From NCBI RefSeq assembly GCF_009362815.1, contig NZ_WHNX01000001.1:62001-126000 (forward strand): a stretch of 64,000 bases of DNA. The letters run 5' to 3'. A program made the translations under genes and the position numbers. Numbering within the stretch: the first letter of the stretch is position 1; each line of letters opens with the position of its first letter. The notes beneath the pieces are model-generated. The model had not been told where the DNA came from and did no database searches. It saw only the letters and a program-made list of their open reading frames with translations. The DNA comes from Alkalibaculum sporogenes. GTDB taxonomy: Bacteria > Bacillota > Clostridia > Eubacteriales > Alkalibacteraceae. Shown one piece after another: positions 8,268-16,688 of this stretch.

Positions 8268-8732
8268 ATGTCAAGAATAACAGATATTACCGTGGTTGAA
8301 CAGAGTGCATATTACACCTTGGCAATAAGGAAAACGATTAACTTTATGACTGAATTCCAAGATTTTTCTGCTCAAGGATATGCTAAAATTATGGACTACA
8401 TAACAAGTGAAAATACCTTTGTGGCAGGAGCACCTATTGTATGTTTTCATAATATGGACTTGGAAAAATTAGACATTGAAGTTGGTTTTCCTATTGCCAC
8501 TCGGATGGATGGCGTGGAAGATATTCAATGCATTGAAATACCTGCACAAAAGATTGTAACCGCAATTGACCAAGGTGCTTATGAATTGCAAGACCCTACA
8601 TTGGAGGAATTATTTTCGTGGGTAAATAGTAGCTCATATGAAATGATTGGTAAAATTTACTACCAATACTTAAATACACCAGACCGTCCGGCAAGCGAAT
8701 ATTTGACTAAAATGATGTTGCCGATTCATTAA
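8268..8732 (+). CDS. GyrI-like effector-binding domain protein
   Basis: A 154-residue protein matching the GyrI/AraC_E_bind ligand domain that normally forms the C-terminal half of AraC-type regulators and binds small hydrophobic molecules. Landmarks are YYTLAIRKTI, VAGAPIVCFHN and the IPAQKIVTAIDQGAYELQ strand-loop. It has its own ribosome site (GGAGG before ATG 8268) and follows a decayed AraC HTH domain, so it looks like the surviving half of a split regulator. It could still work as a free-standing binding protein or be on its way to loss. Confidence 0.75.
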   Translation: MSRITDITVVEQSAYYTLAIRKTINFMTEFQDFSAQGYAKIMDYITSENTFVAGAPIVCFHNMDLEKLDIEVGFPIATRMDGVEDIQCIEIPAQKIVTAIDQGAYELQDPTLEELFSWVNSSSYEMIGKIYYQYLNTPDRPASEYLTKMMLPIH

Positions 8733-8753
8733 TGTGATGTTGAGGTTATAGAG

Positions 8754-8941
8754 ATGATTGAAGAAAAACGGATTATATGCCCTGTATGCCAAAGTAAAAC
8801 AAGGATTGAAATTCGTGAGGACACTAAGTTAGAAACTTTTACACTATTTTGCCCCAAATGCAATAAGAAAGATAAATTCATGTACAACACATGAACATAA
8901 CCGTTATCAAAGAGCCAGAGGCACAGACGCAGAGCCGATAA
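8754..8941 (+). pseudogene. Cysteine-rich KTR-type small protein, frameshifted
   Basis: ATG 8754 starts a 46-residue frame reading MIEEKRIICPVCQSKTRIEI with a second CPKC pair, the pattern of the Cys_rich_KTR family that is often seen near mobile and resistance elements. The usual C-terminus continues in another frame as NITVIKEPEAQTQSR up to 8941, so a one-base shift has cut the protein after its two zinc-ribbon CxxC pairs. The N-terminal zinc ribbon is intact and could still be made. Confidence 0.65.
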
Positions 8942-8956
8942 CCTAGGAGAGTAAAT

Positions 8957-9071
8957 ATGTCTCAAAAAGGAGTTGGTTGTTGCTATTGCATCTGGTTTTA
9001 AATCAATGAAGGATAGGATTGAGTTAATTAGAGAACATATTGTACCTTTAATTGAAGGATTTCCAATATGA
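8957..9071 (+). pseudogene. Unidentified gene remnant
   Basis: After the KTR remnant, one frame reads KELVVAIASGFKSMKDRIEL and then IREHIVPLIEGFPI to a stop at 9069-9071, but its upstream part lies in a different frame beginning at ATG 8957. It looks like the C-terminal end of a decayed gene; I do not recognise the family. Confidence 0.35.
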
Positions 9072-9094
9072 TAAAAGATAGTCTTAGTAGTCAT

Positions 9095-9553
9095 TATTCA
9101 CATTATAGCAGTAATGGAAAAGTATCTTCCAACCATTATTGTTATAATTGAATTAAATATTTGAGTGAACTAGGAGGGCTATCATGAAGTCAGTATGTAT
9201 TTGAAAGGTGTTACTAATTGATGAAGTAGTCCTATATATGATACAGTGTTGTTAAATAGTGAAGGAGACGTCATATGCATATAAAAGATGAAAATCCTTA
9301 TATGTAGTGGATATAAGCTGGATGATAGATTTTCTCTGGAACATTACCCTACTATGAAAGAACAAGGAGGTAAACGATTAGTAGAGATTTGCATACCAAT
9401 TATTTGAGAGATTGGTAATTTGTAGTTAGCCTGTGTATATTCGTGAACTCATTAAAAAAAATGGCAAAAGCTATTAAAAATATACTTAATATGACATGCT
9501 GTTGTCATATTACAAAATATATAATAAAGATATAATGGATAAGGAGGATTACG
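9095..9553 (+). pseudogene. Decayed stretch with several broken short frames
   Basis: The region has at least two good ribosome sites followed by frames that stop within ten codons (near 9184 and 9275). Around 9320-9408 a frame reads LDDRFSLEHYPTMKEQGGKR and LVEICIPI, which resembles the C-terminal end of another GyrI-like ligand domain. No intact gene is present; this appears to be the leftover of one or more regulator genes. Confidence 0.4.
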
Positions 9554-9820
9554 ATGGAAGTAAAGTATTGTCAATCTTGTGCTATGCCAATGGGAGATAC
9601 GGATGAAATGTATGGAACAAATTCGGATGGAACCAAGAATGAAGACTATTGTAAGTACTGTTATATGGAGGGATCATTTACATCAGACATTTCTAAGGAA
9701 GAAATGATTGAAGTTTGTGTTCCACACATGGTTTCTGGAAATTCTGGTATGAATGAGGATGAATCTAGAAATATGATGAAGGATTTCTTCCCCACATTAA
9801 AACGCTGGAAAAAAGGATGA
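9554..9820 (+). CDS. Putative zinc-ribbon domain protein
   Basis: An 88-residue small protein of the putative zinc-ribbon family. Two Cys pairs, CQSC near residue 6 and CKYC near residue 34, form the metal site, and the spacing sequence AMPMGDTDEMYGTNSDGTKN is typical. The C-terminal half (KEEMIEVCVPHMV, MMKDFFPTLKRWKK) matches the family consensus. AAGGAGG precedes ATG 9554 and a strong palindromic hairpin follows the stop, so it is a single-gene unit. Function is not established; the family is common near transcription regulators and acetyltransferases. Confidence 0.85.
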   Translation: MEVKYCQSCAMPMGDTDEMYGTNSDGTKNEDYCKYCYMEGSFTSDISKEEMIEVCVPHMVSGNSGMNEDESRNMMKDFFPTLKRWKKG

Positions 9821-9829
9821 TAACAGAGT

Positions 9830-9851
9830 GGCATAGATATATATCTATGCC
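9830..9851 (+). terminator. Perfect palindrome after the zinc-ribbon gene
   Basis: Arms GGCATAGATAT and its exact complement make a 22-base palindrome ten bases after the stop codon, followed by a weak T-rich stretch (TTCTTAGTTTTG). It probably ends the zinc-ribbon transcript before the acetyltransferase ribosome site. Confidence 0.65.
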
Positions 9852-9880
9852 TTCTTAGTTTTGAAAAGGAGGGTTTAAAG

Positions 9881-10627
9881 ATGTGCCATAACTTTATTAA
9901 CTTGGAAATAAATAATATTGATGAAGAACATTTGTGTTGTGCAATTTCTGATAAGAAACACCAGATTGGTGTTGATGTGAAGAAATCTTGGTTATCAGAA
10001 AGAATATCAGAAGGGCATGTTTTTAGAAAACTCGATGCTAAAGGCAAAGTTTTTATAGAATATGCGCCGTTGGAAACTGCTTGGGTTCCTGTTAACGGCG
10101 TTAACTATATCTATATTTACTGTTTTTGGGTATCCGGTAGTTTTAAAGGCAAGGGAAATGGCAAAAAATTGTTAGAGTATTGCGTTGAAGATGCTAAAAA
10201 GCAAAAGAAATCTGGTATTTGTGTAATTAGTTCAAAGAAAAAAACACCCTTTCTTACTGACAAAAAATATATGTTGAAATACGGATTTGAAGTCGTCGAT
10301 GCAATAGGAGATTATGAGCTATTAGCACTATCATTTGATGGCCAAAAACCTATTTACGCAGATTATGCACGTAAGCAAGAGATTAATTCTAAGGACCTTA
10401 CAATTTATTATTCAAAGCAGTGTCCGTACATTCCTAACTGTATTCAGCAGGTTGAACAATATTGCAAAGATCATAATATCCCATTAAATTTGATTAATGT
10501 CGATACTTTAGAAAAAGCCAAGACTGTACCATGTGTATTTAACAATTATGCAGTGTTTTATCAAGGTAGGTTTAAAACTGTACATTTGCTAAATGAAGTG
10601 TATTTAAAAAAGAAGGTTTTGGTATAG
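9881..10627 (+). CDS. GNAT N-acetyltransferase with YoaP-like domain
   Basis: A 248-residue two-domain protein. Residues about 5-150 are a GNAT acetyltransferase fold, with the acetyl-CoA loop at GSFKGKGNGKKLLEYC. Residues about 170-245 match the YoaP-like C-terminal domain, with a Cys pair in SKQCPYIPNCIQQ that resembles a redox-type motif. Substrates for this family are not known. AAGGAGGG precedes ATG 9881. The gene follows the zinc-ribbon protein by 60 bases with a hairpin between, so it may have read-through expression. Confidence 0.85.
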   Translation: MCHNFINLEINNIDEEHLCCAISDKKHQIGVDVKKSWLSERISEGHVFRKLDAKGKVFIEYAPLETAWVPVNGVNYIYIYCFWVSGSFKGKGNGKKLLEYCVEDAKKQKKSGICVISSKKKTPFLTDKKYMLKYGFEVVDAIGDYELLALSFDGQKPIYADYARKQEINSKDLTIYYSKQCPYIPNCIQQVEQYCKDHNIPLNLINVDTLEKAKTVPCVFNNYAVFYQGRFKTVHLLNEVYLKKKVLV

Positions 10628-10818
10628 CCTTATTATAAACTATAATATCTACCGTGGCTTTACCCATGGTTGATTTATTGCGATTCTTGAAGTGAGATTT
10701 ATGGAATGACGTATACTTTTGAAAATATAGAAGTAAAAATAAATGAAGTGGAACTGCTTGATTTATTTACTATTTAAGATCATTTCTGCAAGAGAATCTT
10801 TAACTCATATTTGTAAAT

Positions 10819-11364
10819 TTAGTTTGCTAAAAAAATTAGAATAAAAAGAATTAACATAATGAAGGCTATTAGAGAGCTAACTATAGCTACAAAAGATTTC
10901 AATGTATTCTTTTTTATAAATTTTGAAAGAGTGCTATAAATTATTGAACCTACCATTCCACCGAATGTATTTAAAATTACATCATTAATATCTGATACAC
11001 CAATTGAAAATACAAATTGGATAATTTCAATAATGATACTTACAATAAAAACAATACCTATACTTTTTACTAATCCATTTTTCATGTTAGTTCTTATGGT
11101 TCTTATAAAAATTGAAAAGGGTATAAATAAAATGATATTTCCTATGATATTACTTTTATTTACTCCTTCAGAAACAGTAGAAATCCAAATATCTTTAAAT
11201 GGGATTAGATTTACTGAACGGTAATCTGGATGGTTTCCTGTAAACAAATCTAAAGGAGATGATAAAGATTTAAAAATTATAATGAATAGCATTAATAATA
11301 CATAAACAATACCTGCAAAAATTAATAGATTAGTTACTATTTTTTTATTTTCTATTTGTTTCAA
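10819..11364 (-). CDS. VanZ-like membrane protein
   Basis: A 181-residue membrane protein of the VanZ family with four to five hydrophobic segments. The family core is visible as NIIGNIILFIPFSIFI and EIIQFVFSIGVSDINDVILN with the following NTFGG. VanZ-like proteins have been linked to low-level teicoplanin resistance, but most members, including this one, have no established substrate. Translation begins at TTG 11364 behind GGAGGG. It stands alone, reading toward the acetyltransferase gene. Confidence 0.85.
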   Translation of the reverse strand: MKQIENKKIVTNLLIFAGIVYVLLMLFIIIFKSLSSPLDLFTGNHPDYRSVNLIPFKDIWISTVSEGVNKSNIIGNIILFIPFSIFIRTIRTNMKNGLVKSIGIVFIVSIIIEIIQFVFSIGVSDINDVILNTFGGMVGSIIYSTLSKFIKKNTLKSFVAIVSSLIAFIMLILFILIFLAN

Positions 11365-11874
11365 AATAATCCCTCCACAAAATACTTTGTTTACTTATTC
11401 TACAAGTTAATTCTTAAATAATAATTAAAAATTTCTTAATTATTCTTAACGTTGTAAAAAAATAGGTGCCCTGTCAGTGATACAATAATCAATGCATACC
11501 TGCAAAAATAACTAGTTTAATAAAAATTTGCTTGTATCATTTTTTGTAGAATCTACTATGTTTGGCATTAAATCAGAATATACAGAAGAAATTTCCCCAT
11601 ACTCATTAATGAAATGACAATAGCACTATATTGAGTAGATTTTTCATCAACGAATGATAGAAAACGTAGTAAAAAAAGAGAAATAGAGCAATAAAAGTTA
11701 GTGTAGATTACTTTATTAGTGACTTGGATTTATGGACAGATAAATAGGTTTATTCGTAATTTTTTCTATGAAATGGGAAACATGGTACCCTAGTTGTTTG
11801 AAATTAGTAGTCTGGACAGCTTAACTGACAATTTAGAATGAAAAACAGGATCAGCAAGCTTTATCTGAAATTTC
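11365..11874. other. Gap with a faint minus-strand gene remnant
   Basis: No intact gene. On the minus strand around 11510-11670 a frame reads NEYGEISSVYSDLMPNIVDS up to a stop, and a neighbouring frame reads FVDEKSTQYSAIVISL, which together look like the end of a frameshifted coding sequence of unknown family. The remainder is AT-rich with no clear signals until the promoter at 11875. Confidence 0.35.
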
Positions 11875-11903
11875 TTGACAGTTTTGCAGCAAAACAATAT
11901 AAT
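11875..11903 (+). promoter_or_regulatory. Consensus promoter of the TetR gene
   Basis: TTGACA (11875-11880), a 17-base spacer and TATAAT (11898-11903) give a perfect housekeeping promoter. The -10 box overlaps the start of the palindromic operator, so bound repressor would block it. Confidence 0.88.
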
Positions 11904-11922
11904 GCAAGTAATTACTTGCATT
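11901..11922 (+). promoter_or_regulatory. TetR operator (22-bp perfect palindrome)
   Basis: The two arms AATGCAAGTAA and TTACTTGCATT are exact complements with no spacer. The site overlaps the -10 box and transcription start and lies 14 bases before the TetR start codon, the classical arrangement for autoregulation. A weaker copy lies at 12566-12585. Confidence 0.85.
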
Positions 11923-11936
11923 AGGAGGATACTTGA

Positions 11937-12515
11937 TTGGATAAAACGAGTCAAAAAATAATTGATGTAACGATGAAACTCATCAAAGAGAAGGGATATG
12001 TTGCGACAACCACAATAGACATTGCTAATGGGTCTCATATTAACGAATGTACGATTTTTCGAAAATTCAAGGGGAAAAAGGATATTGTGCTATCAGGAAT
12101 GAAACAGGAGAAATGGTGTGCAAATGTTTCGGCTTCTATTTTTCAGGATGTAAAATGGGATTTGCAATTAGACCTTGAGATGTTTATGCGTAACTATCTG
12201 GAAAGAATCACTCCAGATTTTGTCAGCCTTTCTGTTGGCTTGCGTGCTCCTCAGATTTATGAGGATACCATGCCATATATTATGAAAATTCCTGAAGCAT
12301 TTCTTCAAACATTAGTTTTATATTTTAAATCAATGAATGAAAAAGGTAAAATAGGAACATTTGATTTTGAATGCCTGGCTATGACGATTTTTTCATCTAC
12401 CTTTGGTTTTACATTTTTGAAAGCTTCCTTTGGAGAACAATTATCAAGAGTTAAGCAGGAGGAATATATCACAAACAGCGTGTCCTTATTTTTAAAAGGG
12501 ATTCAACACGAGTAG
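11937..12515 (+). CDS. TetR/AcrR-family transcriptional regulator
   Basis: A 192-residue regulator with an N-terminal TetR helix-turn-helix (residues about 4-50, KIIDVTMKLIKEKGYVATTT followed by IDIANGSHINECTIFRKFKG) and a helical ligand domain of ordinary length. The start is TTG 11937, chosen because AGGAGG at 11923-11928 is correctly spaced and no ATG is available upstream in frame. It sits directly behind an ideal promoter and palindromic operator. The next gene, ilvB, is preceded by a degenerate copy of that operator, so the regulator may control acetolactate synthesis in response to an unknown ligand. Confidence 0.88.
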   Translation: MDKTSQKIIDVTMKLIKEKGYVATTTIDIANGSHINECTIFRKFKGKKDIVLSGMKQEKWCANVSASIFQDVKWDLQLDLEMFMRNYLERITPDFVSLSVGLRAPQIYEDTMPYIMKIPEAFLQTLVLYFKSMNEKGKIGTFDFECLAMTIFSSTFGFTFLKASFGEQLSRVKQEEYITNSVSLFLKGIQHE

Positions 12516-12565
12516 CAATTTTGATGGGACTGTCAAAACAGAGAGTAACATAAAAACAACAAATT

Positions 12566-12585
12566 ATCCAAGCACGTACTTGTTT
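12566..12585 (+). promoter_or_regulatory. Probable second TetR operator before ilvB
   Basis: ATCCAAGCACGTACTTGTTT matches 14 of 20 positions of the central part of the palindrome at 11901-11922, including both CAAG and TACTTG cores. It lies 20 bases before the ilvB start, in the only spacer between TetR and ilvB. Confidence 0.5.
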
Positions 12586-12605
12586 GGCGTATAAAAGGAG
12601 GCAGC

Positions 12606-14333
12606 ATGATTATGGACATAACAGGTTCAGAGCTTTTTGTCAAAGCTTTAAGAGAAGAGCAGGTAGATATTCTTTTCGGGTATCCGGGCGGTCAGGCAAT
12701 CGACCTTTTTGATGCTTTATATGGACAGAGGGATATTAAGGTTATTCTACCACGCCATGAACAGGGTTTAATACATGCCGCAGACGGCTATGCACGTTCC
12801 ACAGGAAAGGTTGGGGTTTGTCTGGTCACAAGCGGACCTGGTGCAACAAACCTGGTAACAGGGGTTGCTACGGCAAATTATGACAGTGTACCACTAGTCT
12901 GCTTCACAGGTCAGGTAACTACGAACCTGATCGGAAATGATGCGTTTCAAGAGGTTGATATTGTAGGGATTACAAGAAATATCTGCAAATATGCGGTGAC
13001 TGTCCGCAACCGCCAAGATTTAGGAAAGATAATCAAAAAAGCCTTTTTTATTGCCAGAACTGGAAAACCGGGTGTTGTAGTGGTAGATTTGCCCAAGGAT
13101 ATTCAGAGTGCGTACGGGGAGGACACATACCCTCAAACTATTGATGTCAGAGGCTATAAGCCAAGTAATACGGTCCACGACGGTCAGATCAAAAAAGCTA
13201 TTGAGGCTTTAAATCAGGCGAGAAAGCCTTTGTTTTTAATTGGTGGCGGAGTCAATATTGCAGGAGCCGGCAAAGAAATGCGGCAGCTTGCTGAGTTGAC
13301 TGGAATGCCAGTGGTTACGACCATAATGGGAAAAGGCGCCATACCGACCAGCCATCCTTTGTATGTTGGCAATATCGGAATCCATGCTGGTTATGCAGCA
13401 AATGCGGCTATCAGCGAGTGTGATGTATTGTTTTCCATTGGGACGCGTTTCAACGACAGAATCACAGGAAAAACTGATACCTTCGCAAAAAATGCGACTC
13501 TGATTCATATCGATGTAGACCCCGCATCTATTTCCAGAAATATTGCAGTGGATATTCCAATAGTGGCGGATGCGAAGAAAGCAATTGAGATATTGCTTAA
13601 AAAATCAAATCGTCTGGACTGTAAGGATTGGCTGAAACAGATTATGGCATGGAAAGAAGCTTACCCGCTTACGATGAAGAGCAAAGGTTTGACTCCGCAA
13701 AGGATTATTGAGGAAATCAATCAAAGCTTTCAAAGCGCGGTTGTAGTAACCGATGTTGGTCAGAATCAACTTTGGGCCACTCAATTCTTAGAGCTAGACG
13801 AAAACAGACAGCTACTGACCTCAGGAGGTTTGGGCACGATGGGCTATGGCTTCCCTGCTGCTATTGGGGCAAAATTGGGGAATCCCCAGAAAAATGTAAT
13901 CGTGATTTGTGGGGATGGCGGGATGCAGATGAATATTCAGGAGATGGCAACAGCCGTTGTTCACGAGCTGTCTGTGATTGTATGTATTCTCAATAACGGT
14001 TATCTTGGAAATGTGAGACAATGGCAGGAAATGTTTTATCATAAACGGTATTCAGGCACCTGCCTTCGATATCGAAAACGATGTGAGTCTGATTGCAGTA
14101 AGCCTGGGAAGAGTTGCCCAGAGTATACTCCCGATTTCATCAAACTGGCGGAAAGCTATGGGGCATGCGGTATACGTGTGACCCAGGCAGAGGAGATTAA
14201 GGCCGCGTTGCGGGCTGCAATAAATAACCTTTCCGCCCCTACTGTGATTGAATTTATAATTGATCCGGAAGAAAATGTCTTGCCGATTGTTCCGCCAGGA
14301 AGTCCGCTAAGTGAAATGATTATGGAGTATTAA
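12606..14333 (+). CDS. ilvB: Acetolactate synthase large (catalytic) subunit
   Basis: A 575-residue thiamine-diphosphate enzyme that condenses two pyruvate, or pyruvate and 2-oxobutyrate, to acetohydroxy acids for branched amino acids. Landmarks are GYPGG, the catalytic Glu in RHEQG, TSGPGATN, DAFQEVDIVG, and the thiamine-binding motif running from GDGG to NNGYLG. Length is normal. GGAGG precedes ATG 12606. An unusual Cys-rich insert (Cys486, 493, 497 and 504) lies near the C-terminal domain. It is followed directly by the regulatory subunit; ilvC and ilvD are not nearby, so this may be an accessory copy. Confidence 0.92.
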   Translation: MIMDITGSELFVKALREEQVDILFGYPGGQAIDLFDALYGQRDIKVILPRHEQGLIHAADGYARSTGKVGVCLVTSGPGATNLVTGVATANYDSVPLVCFTGQVTTNLIGNDAFQEVDIVGITRNICKYAVTVRNRQDLGKIIKKAFFIARTGKPGVVVVDLPKDIQSAYGEDTYPQTIDVRGYKPSNTVHDGQIKKAIEALNQARKPLFLIGGGVNIAGAGKEMRQLAELTGMPVVTTIMGKGAIPTSHPLYVGNIGIHAGYAANAAISECDVLFSIGTRFNDRITGKTDTFAKNATLIHIDVDPASISRNIAVDIPIVADAKKAIEILLKKSNRLDCKDWLKQIMAWKEAYPLTMKSKGLTPQRIIEEINQSFQSAVVVTDVGQNQLWATQFLELDENRQLLTSGGLGTMGYGFPAAIGAKLGNPQKNVIVICGDGGMQMNIQEMATAVVHELSVIVCILNNGYLGNVRQWQEMFYHKRYSGTCLRYRKRCESDCSKPGKSCPEYTPDFIKLAESYGACGIRVTQAEEIKAALRAAINNLSAPTVIEFIIDPEENVLPIVPPGSPLSEMIMEY

Positions 14334-14350
14334 GCAAGGAGGTGACTTTA

Positions 14351-14836
14351 GTGAAGAAACGATGGCTCTGTTTGTTTGTAGAAAATGAAATTGGCGTGCT
14401 CGCCCGTATTTCAGGACTATTTTCAAGTAAATCATACAATCTGGACAGCCTTACTGTAGGCACTACGGAGGACGAAACCATTTCCAGGATGACAATCAGC
14501 ATTTACAGTGATGACCAGATATTTGAGCAGATTAAGAAGCAATTGAACCGAACTGTTGAGGTTATTAAGGTAATTGATTACACGGATCTGTCCATATATA
14601 GTAGAGAAATTATGTTTCTGAAGATAAAAAAGTGCACGGAAGCTGACAAAACCGGGATTTTCCGTTTTGCCCAGGTATACAATGTAAAAGTACTGGATTT
14701 TAATAAAACAACAGTCTTACTGGAGTGTGTACAGGTAGAAAACGAAAATGATAAGGTGATAAAATTATTGAGTGAGAGATTTGATAACCCATTTGAAATT
14801 ATCAGGGGTGGAAGTGTTGCAATAGAGGCGGTATAG
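14351..14836 (+). CDS. ilvN: Acetolactate synthase small (regulatory) subunit
   Basis: A 161-residue IlvN/IlvH-type protein with an N-terminal ACT domain (LCLFVENEIGVLARISGLFS, then NLDSLTVGTTED) and the family C-terminal domain. It binds the catalytic subunit, raises its activity and usually gives valine feedback inhibition. An in-frame GTG at 14342 lies inside the AAGGAGG ribosome site, so GTG 14351, eight bases after that site, is the likely start. It lies 17 bases after ilvB in the same operon. Confidence 0.92.
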   Translation: MKKRWLCLFVENEIGVLARISGLFSSKSYNLDSLTVGTTEDETISRMTISIYSDDQIFEQIKKQLNRTVEVIKVIDYTDLSIYSREIMFLKIKKCTEADKTGIFRFAQVYNVKVLDFNKTTVLLECVQVENENDKVIKLLSERFDNPFEIIRGGSVAIEAV

Positions 14837-14859
14837 CAAAATCAACAAAGAAGGAGGGA

Positions 14860-14922
14860 ATGTTTTTGGGAAACAAATATAGTATCATAGATTATAAAGT
14901 TATTAGACAATGTGCTGTTTGA
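14860..14922 (+). other. Very short frame between ilvN and the dehydratase
   Basis: An AAGGAGGG ribosome site is followed by a 20-codon frame (ATG 14860, or TTG 14866 with better spacing) ending at TGA 14922. It reads GNKYSIIDYKVIRQCAV. I do not recognise it; it could be a decayed gene start or a small peptide. Confidence 0.25.
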
Positions 14923-15028
14923 ATGAGAGAGCGACCGTACAACAACATAAAAAGTAATTTTATAAAACAGGGCTACATAGAGATGATTTATCTTTATGTA
15001 TGACCAGGTGTATACGGAGGATGTAAAA

Positions 15029-16015
15029 ATGAATACTAAGAAAGGCGATTATCCAATTTCACTCAAGGAAGTGTTCCGTGCAGAACAGGTTGTTTCTAAG
15101 TTTATTAATTCTACCCCGCTTATTTATTACAAGAGCCTGTCTGACCAAATCGGGGCAGAAATCTTTATTAAGCATGAGAATCACTTGCCGGGAGGCAGCT
15201 TCAAAATCCGTGGTGGTCTTAATATCATGCATCATCTGAAACATCAGGGCATAACAGGAGTTGTTACGTTTTCAACCGGAAATCACGGCATTTCAATCGC
15301 AACTGCTGCAAAAATGTTGGGGATTGATGCAACTATAGTTTTACCGAAAGGAAATAATCCGGAAAAGAATCAAAGAATTATTGATGCGGGAGCAAATTTG
15401 GTGGAAGCCGGAGAAAATTTTGAACAGTCTGCACAGGAGTGCATGAAGCTACAGGAAGAAAGAAATTTACACTATATCCATGCAGTTAACGAGCCGCATT
15501 TGATTAACGGCGTAGGTACCGAGTTCACAGAAATATTAAAGGAGCTGCCCGATATTGATGCTATTATTTTGCCAATCGGAGGAGGAAGTGAGCTGGCGGC
15601 GGCAGTTACAGTGCTGAAGTCAGTTAATCCTAAAATTGAAATATATGCAGTTCAGGCAGAGTCGGCCAAAGCCGCGTACTTATCATGGAAGGCGGGGACA
15701 ATAATGCAAGAGCCTAATCATACATTTGCCGGAGGTTTCGCAACAGGCTCGGCATATGAAATTCCATTTGAGATATATAAAGATAAATTGACAGATTTTA
15801 TCTTGTTGTCCGAGGATGAAATAAGAGAAGGCATTTATCTGGCAATGTTCCACACGCATAATTTGGCAGAAGGCGCTGGGGCGTCAACAATAATGGCGGC
15901 CAAAAAAATTAGAAGAAGACTATACGGGAAAAAGGTTGTTCTGCAAATGAGTGGATGTAATGAGACTGTGGATTGCATCCGTGATGTGTTAAACATGTTA
16001 CATAAAAGGATTTAA
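15029..16015 (+). CDS. Threonine/serine dehydratase-like PLP enzyme
   Basis: A 328-residue fold-type II pyridoxal-phosphate enzyme. GSFKIRGG carries the cofactor lysine, STGNHG is the substrate/phosphate loop and PIGGGSELAAA is the glycine loop. It lacks the C-terminal ACT domain of biosynthetic threonine deaminase, so it fits catabolic-type threonine/serine dehydratases that make 2-oxobutyrate or pyruvate, both substrates of the neighbouring acetolactate synthase. An upstream in-frame ATG exists at 14996, but GGAGG at 15016-15020 selects ATG 15029. Related families such as diaminopropionate lyase cannot be fully excluded. Confidence 0.85.
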   Translation: MNTKKGDYPISLKEVFRAEQVVSKFINSTPLIYYKSLSDQIGAEIFIKHENHLPGGSFKIRGGLNIMHHLKHQGITGVVTFSTGNHGISIATAAKMLGIDATIVLPKGNNPEKNQRIIDAGANLVEAGENFEQSAQECMKLQEERNLHYIHAVNEPHLINGVGTEFTEILKELPDIDAIILPIGGGSELAAAVTVLKSVNPKIEIYAVQAESAKAAYLSWKAGTIMQEPNHTFAGGFATGSAYEIPFEIYKDKLTDFILLSEDEIREGIYLAMFHTHNLAEGAGASTIMAAKKIRRRLYGKKVVLQMSGCNETVDCIRDVLNMLHKRI

Positions 16016-16054
16016 TTATATAAGAAAAATTATACTGTAAGAATGAAACTCTAA

Positions 16055-16297
16055 ATGAGGAGGATTACTATTTTTAACACGACATCTAATTACCCAATAT
16101 CTTATATTACTAATAGTAAGATAAACACGGGCAAAGAAAGCAGTTCAAATAACGAGTACTTATTAGAGTGTGCACTTAATACAAATGATGATAATGTTAA
16201 AAGTGCATACTCAACGTTATATTTAAACATTGCAAAATGTTATGAAGAATTGTGTGATTCTGATAATGCAAAAAGAAATAGGGGAGAATATGAATAA
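16055..16297 (+). pseudogene. Short frame with TPR-like tail, probable remnant
   Basis: An 80-residue frame whose middle reads STLYLNIAKCYEELCDSDNA, resembling a single tetratricopeptide-type helix pair. The 5' part has no recognisable domain, and the AGGAGG that would serve as ribosome site lies inside the proposed start. It ends inside the AraC fragment that follows. Probably a piece of a broken gene. Confidence 0.3.
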
Positions 16298-16454
16298 GTT
16301 TGTAACTTCAATAAGGGTTGAAAATTCAAAAAAACTCCTAGTTAACACTGATTATAAGCTATGGCAAATTTGTGAGAAAGTAGGGTTTTCTAATTCTAAA
16401 TATTTTAGTCAGGTTTTTAAAAAAATAGTGGGTGTATCACCTAAAGAAATGTGA
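16290..16454 (+). pseudogene. C-terminal fragment of an AraC-type regulator
   Basis: The 54-residue frame from ATG 16290 reads MNKFVTSIRVENSKKLLVNT and continues to FSQVFKKIVGVSPKEM, which is the second half of an AraC helix-turn-helix as found at the end of YesN-type response regulators. The receiver and the first DNA-binding helices are missing, so this is a truncated remnant. The following 230 bases to the response regulator contain only a short AT-rich hairpin (16501-16526). Confidence 0.65.
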
Positions 16455-16688
16455 AAAAAGCAAATACAAATAATGTAATAAATTAGAGATAAAACATTGA
16501 GTTTTTCATTCAATAAGTTGAAAAACCCTAGTTCTCACATAATATCTAAAAATTATAAGACATACTTTTATTTTATAAGTAAGGTATAAAATAGTTTGAT
16601 GTTTTCCTTAAGAACCATAACCACGTAGAAAAAAAAATTGTTAGATTCGTGTTAGAATGCAATGGTAAAGTAAATTAGAGGTGGTTTT

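Noticed and set aside
12516-12605. T-box leader before ilvB.
   Set aside because: The spacer is only 90 bases and lacks the T-box sequence and terminator/antiterminator stems.
16501-16526. GTTTTTCA/TGAAAAAC hairpin as a terminator.
   Set aside because: It has an 8-bp AT-rich stem and no T-tract on either side, and no intact gene ends into it.
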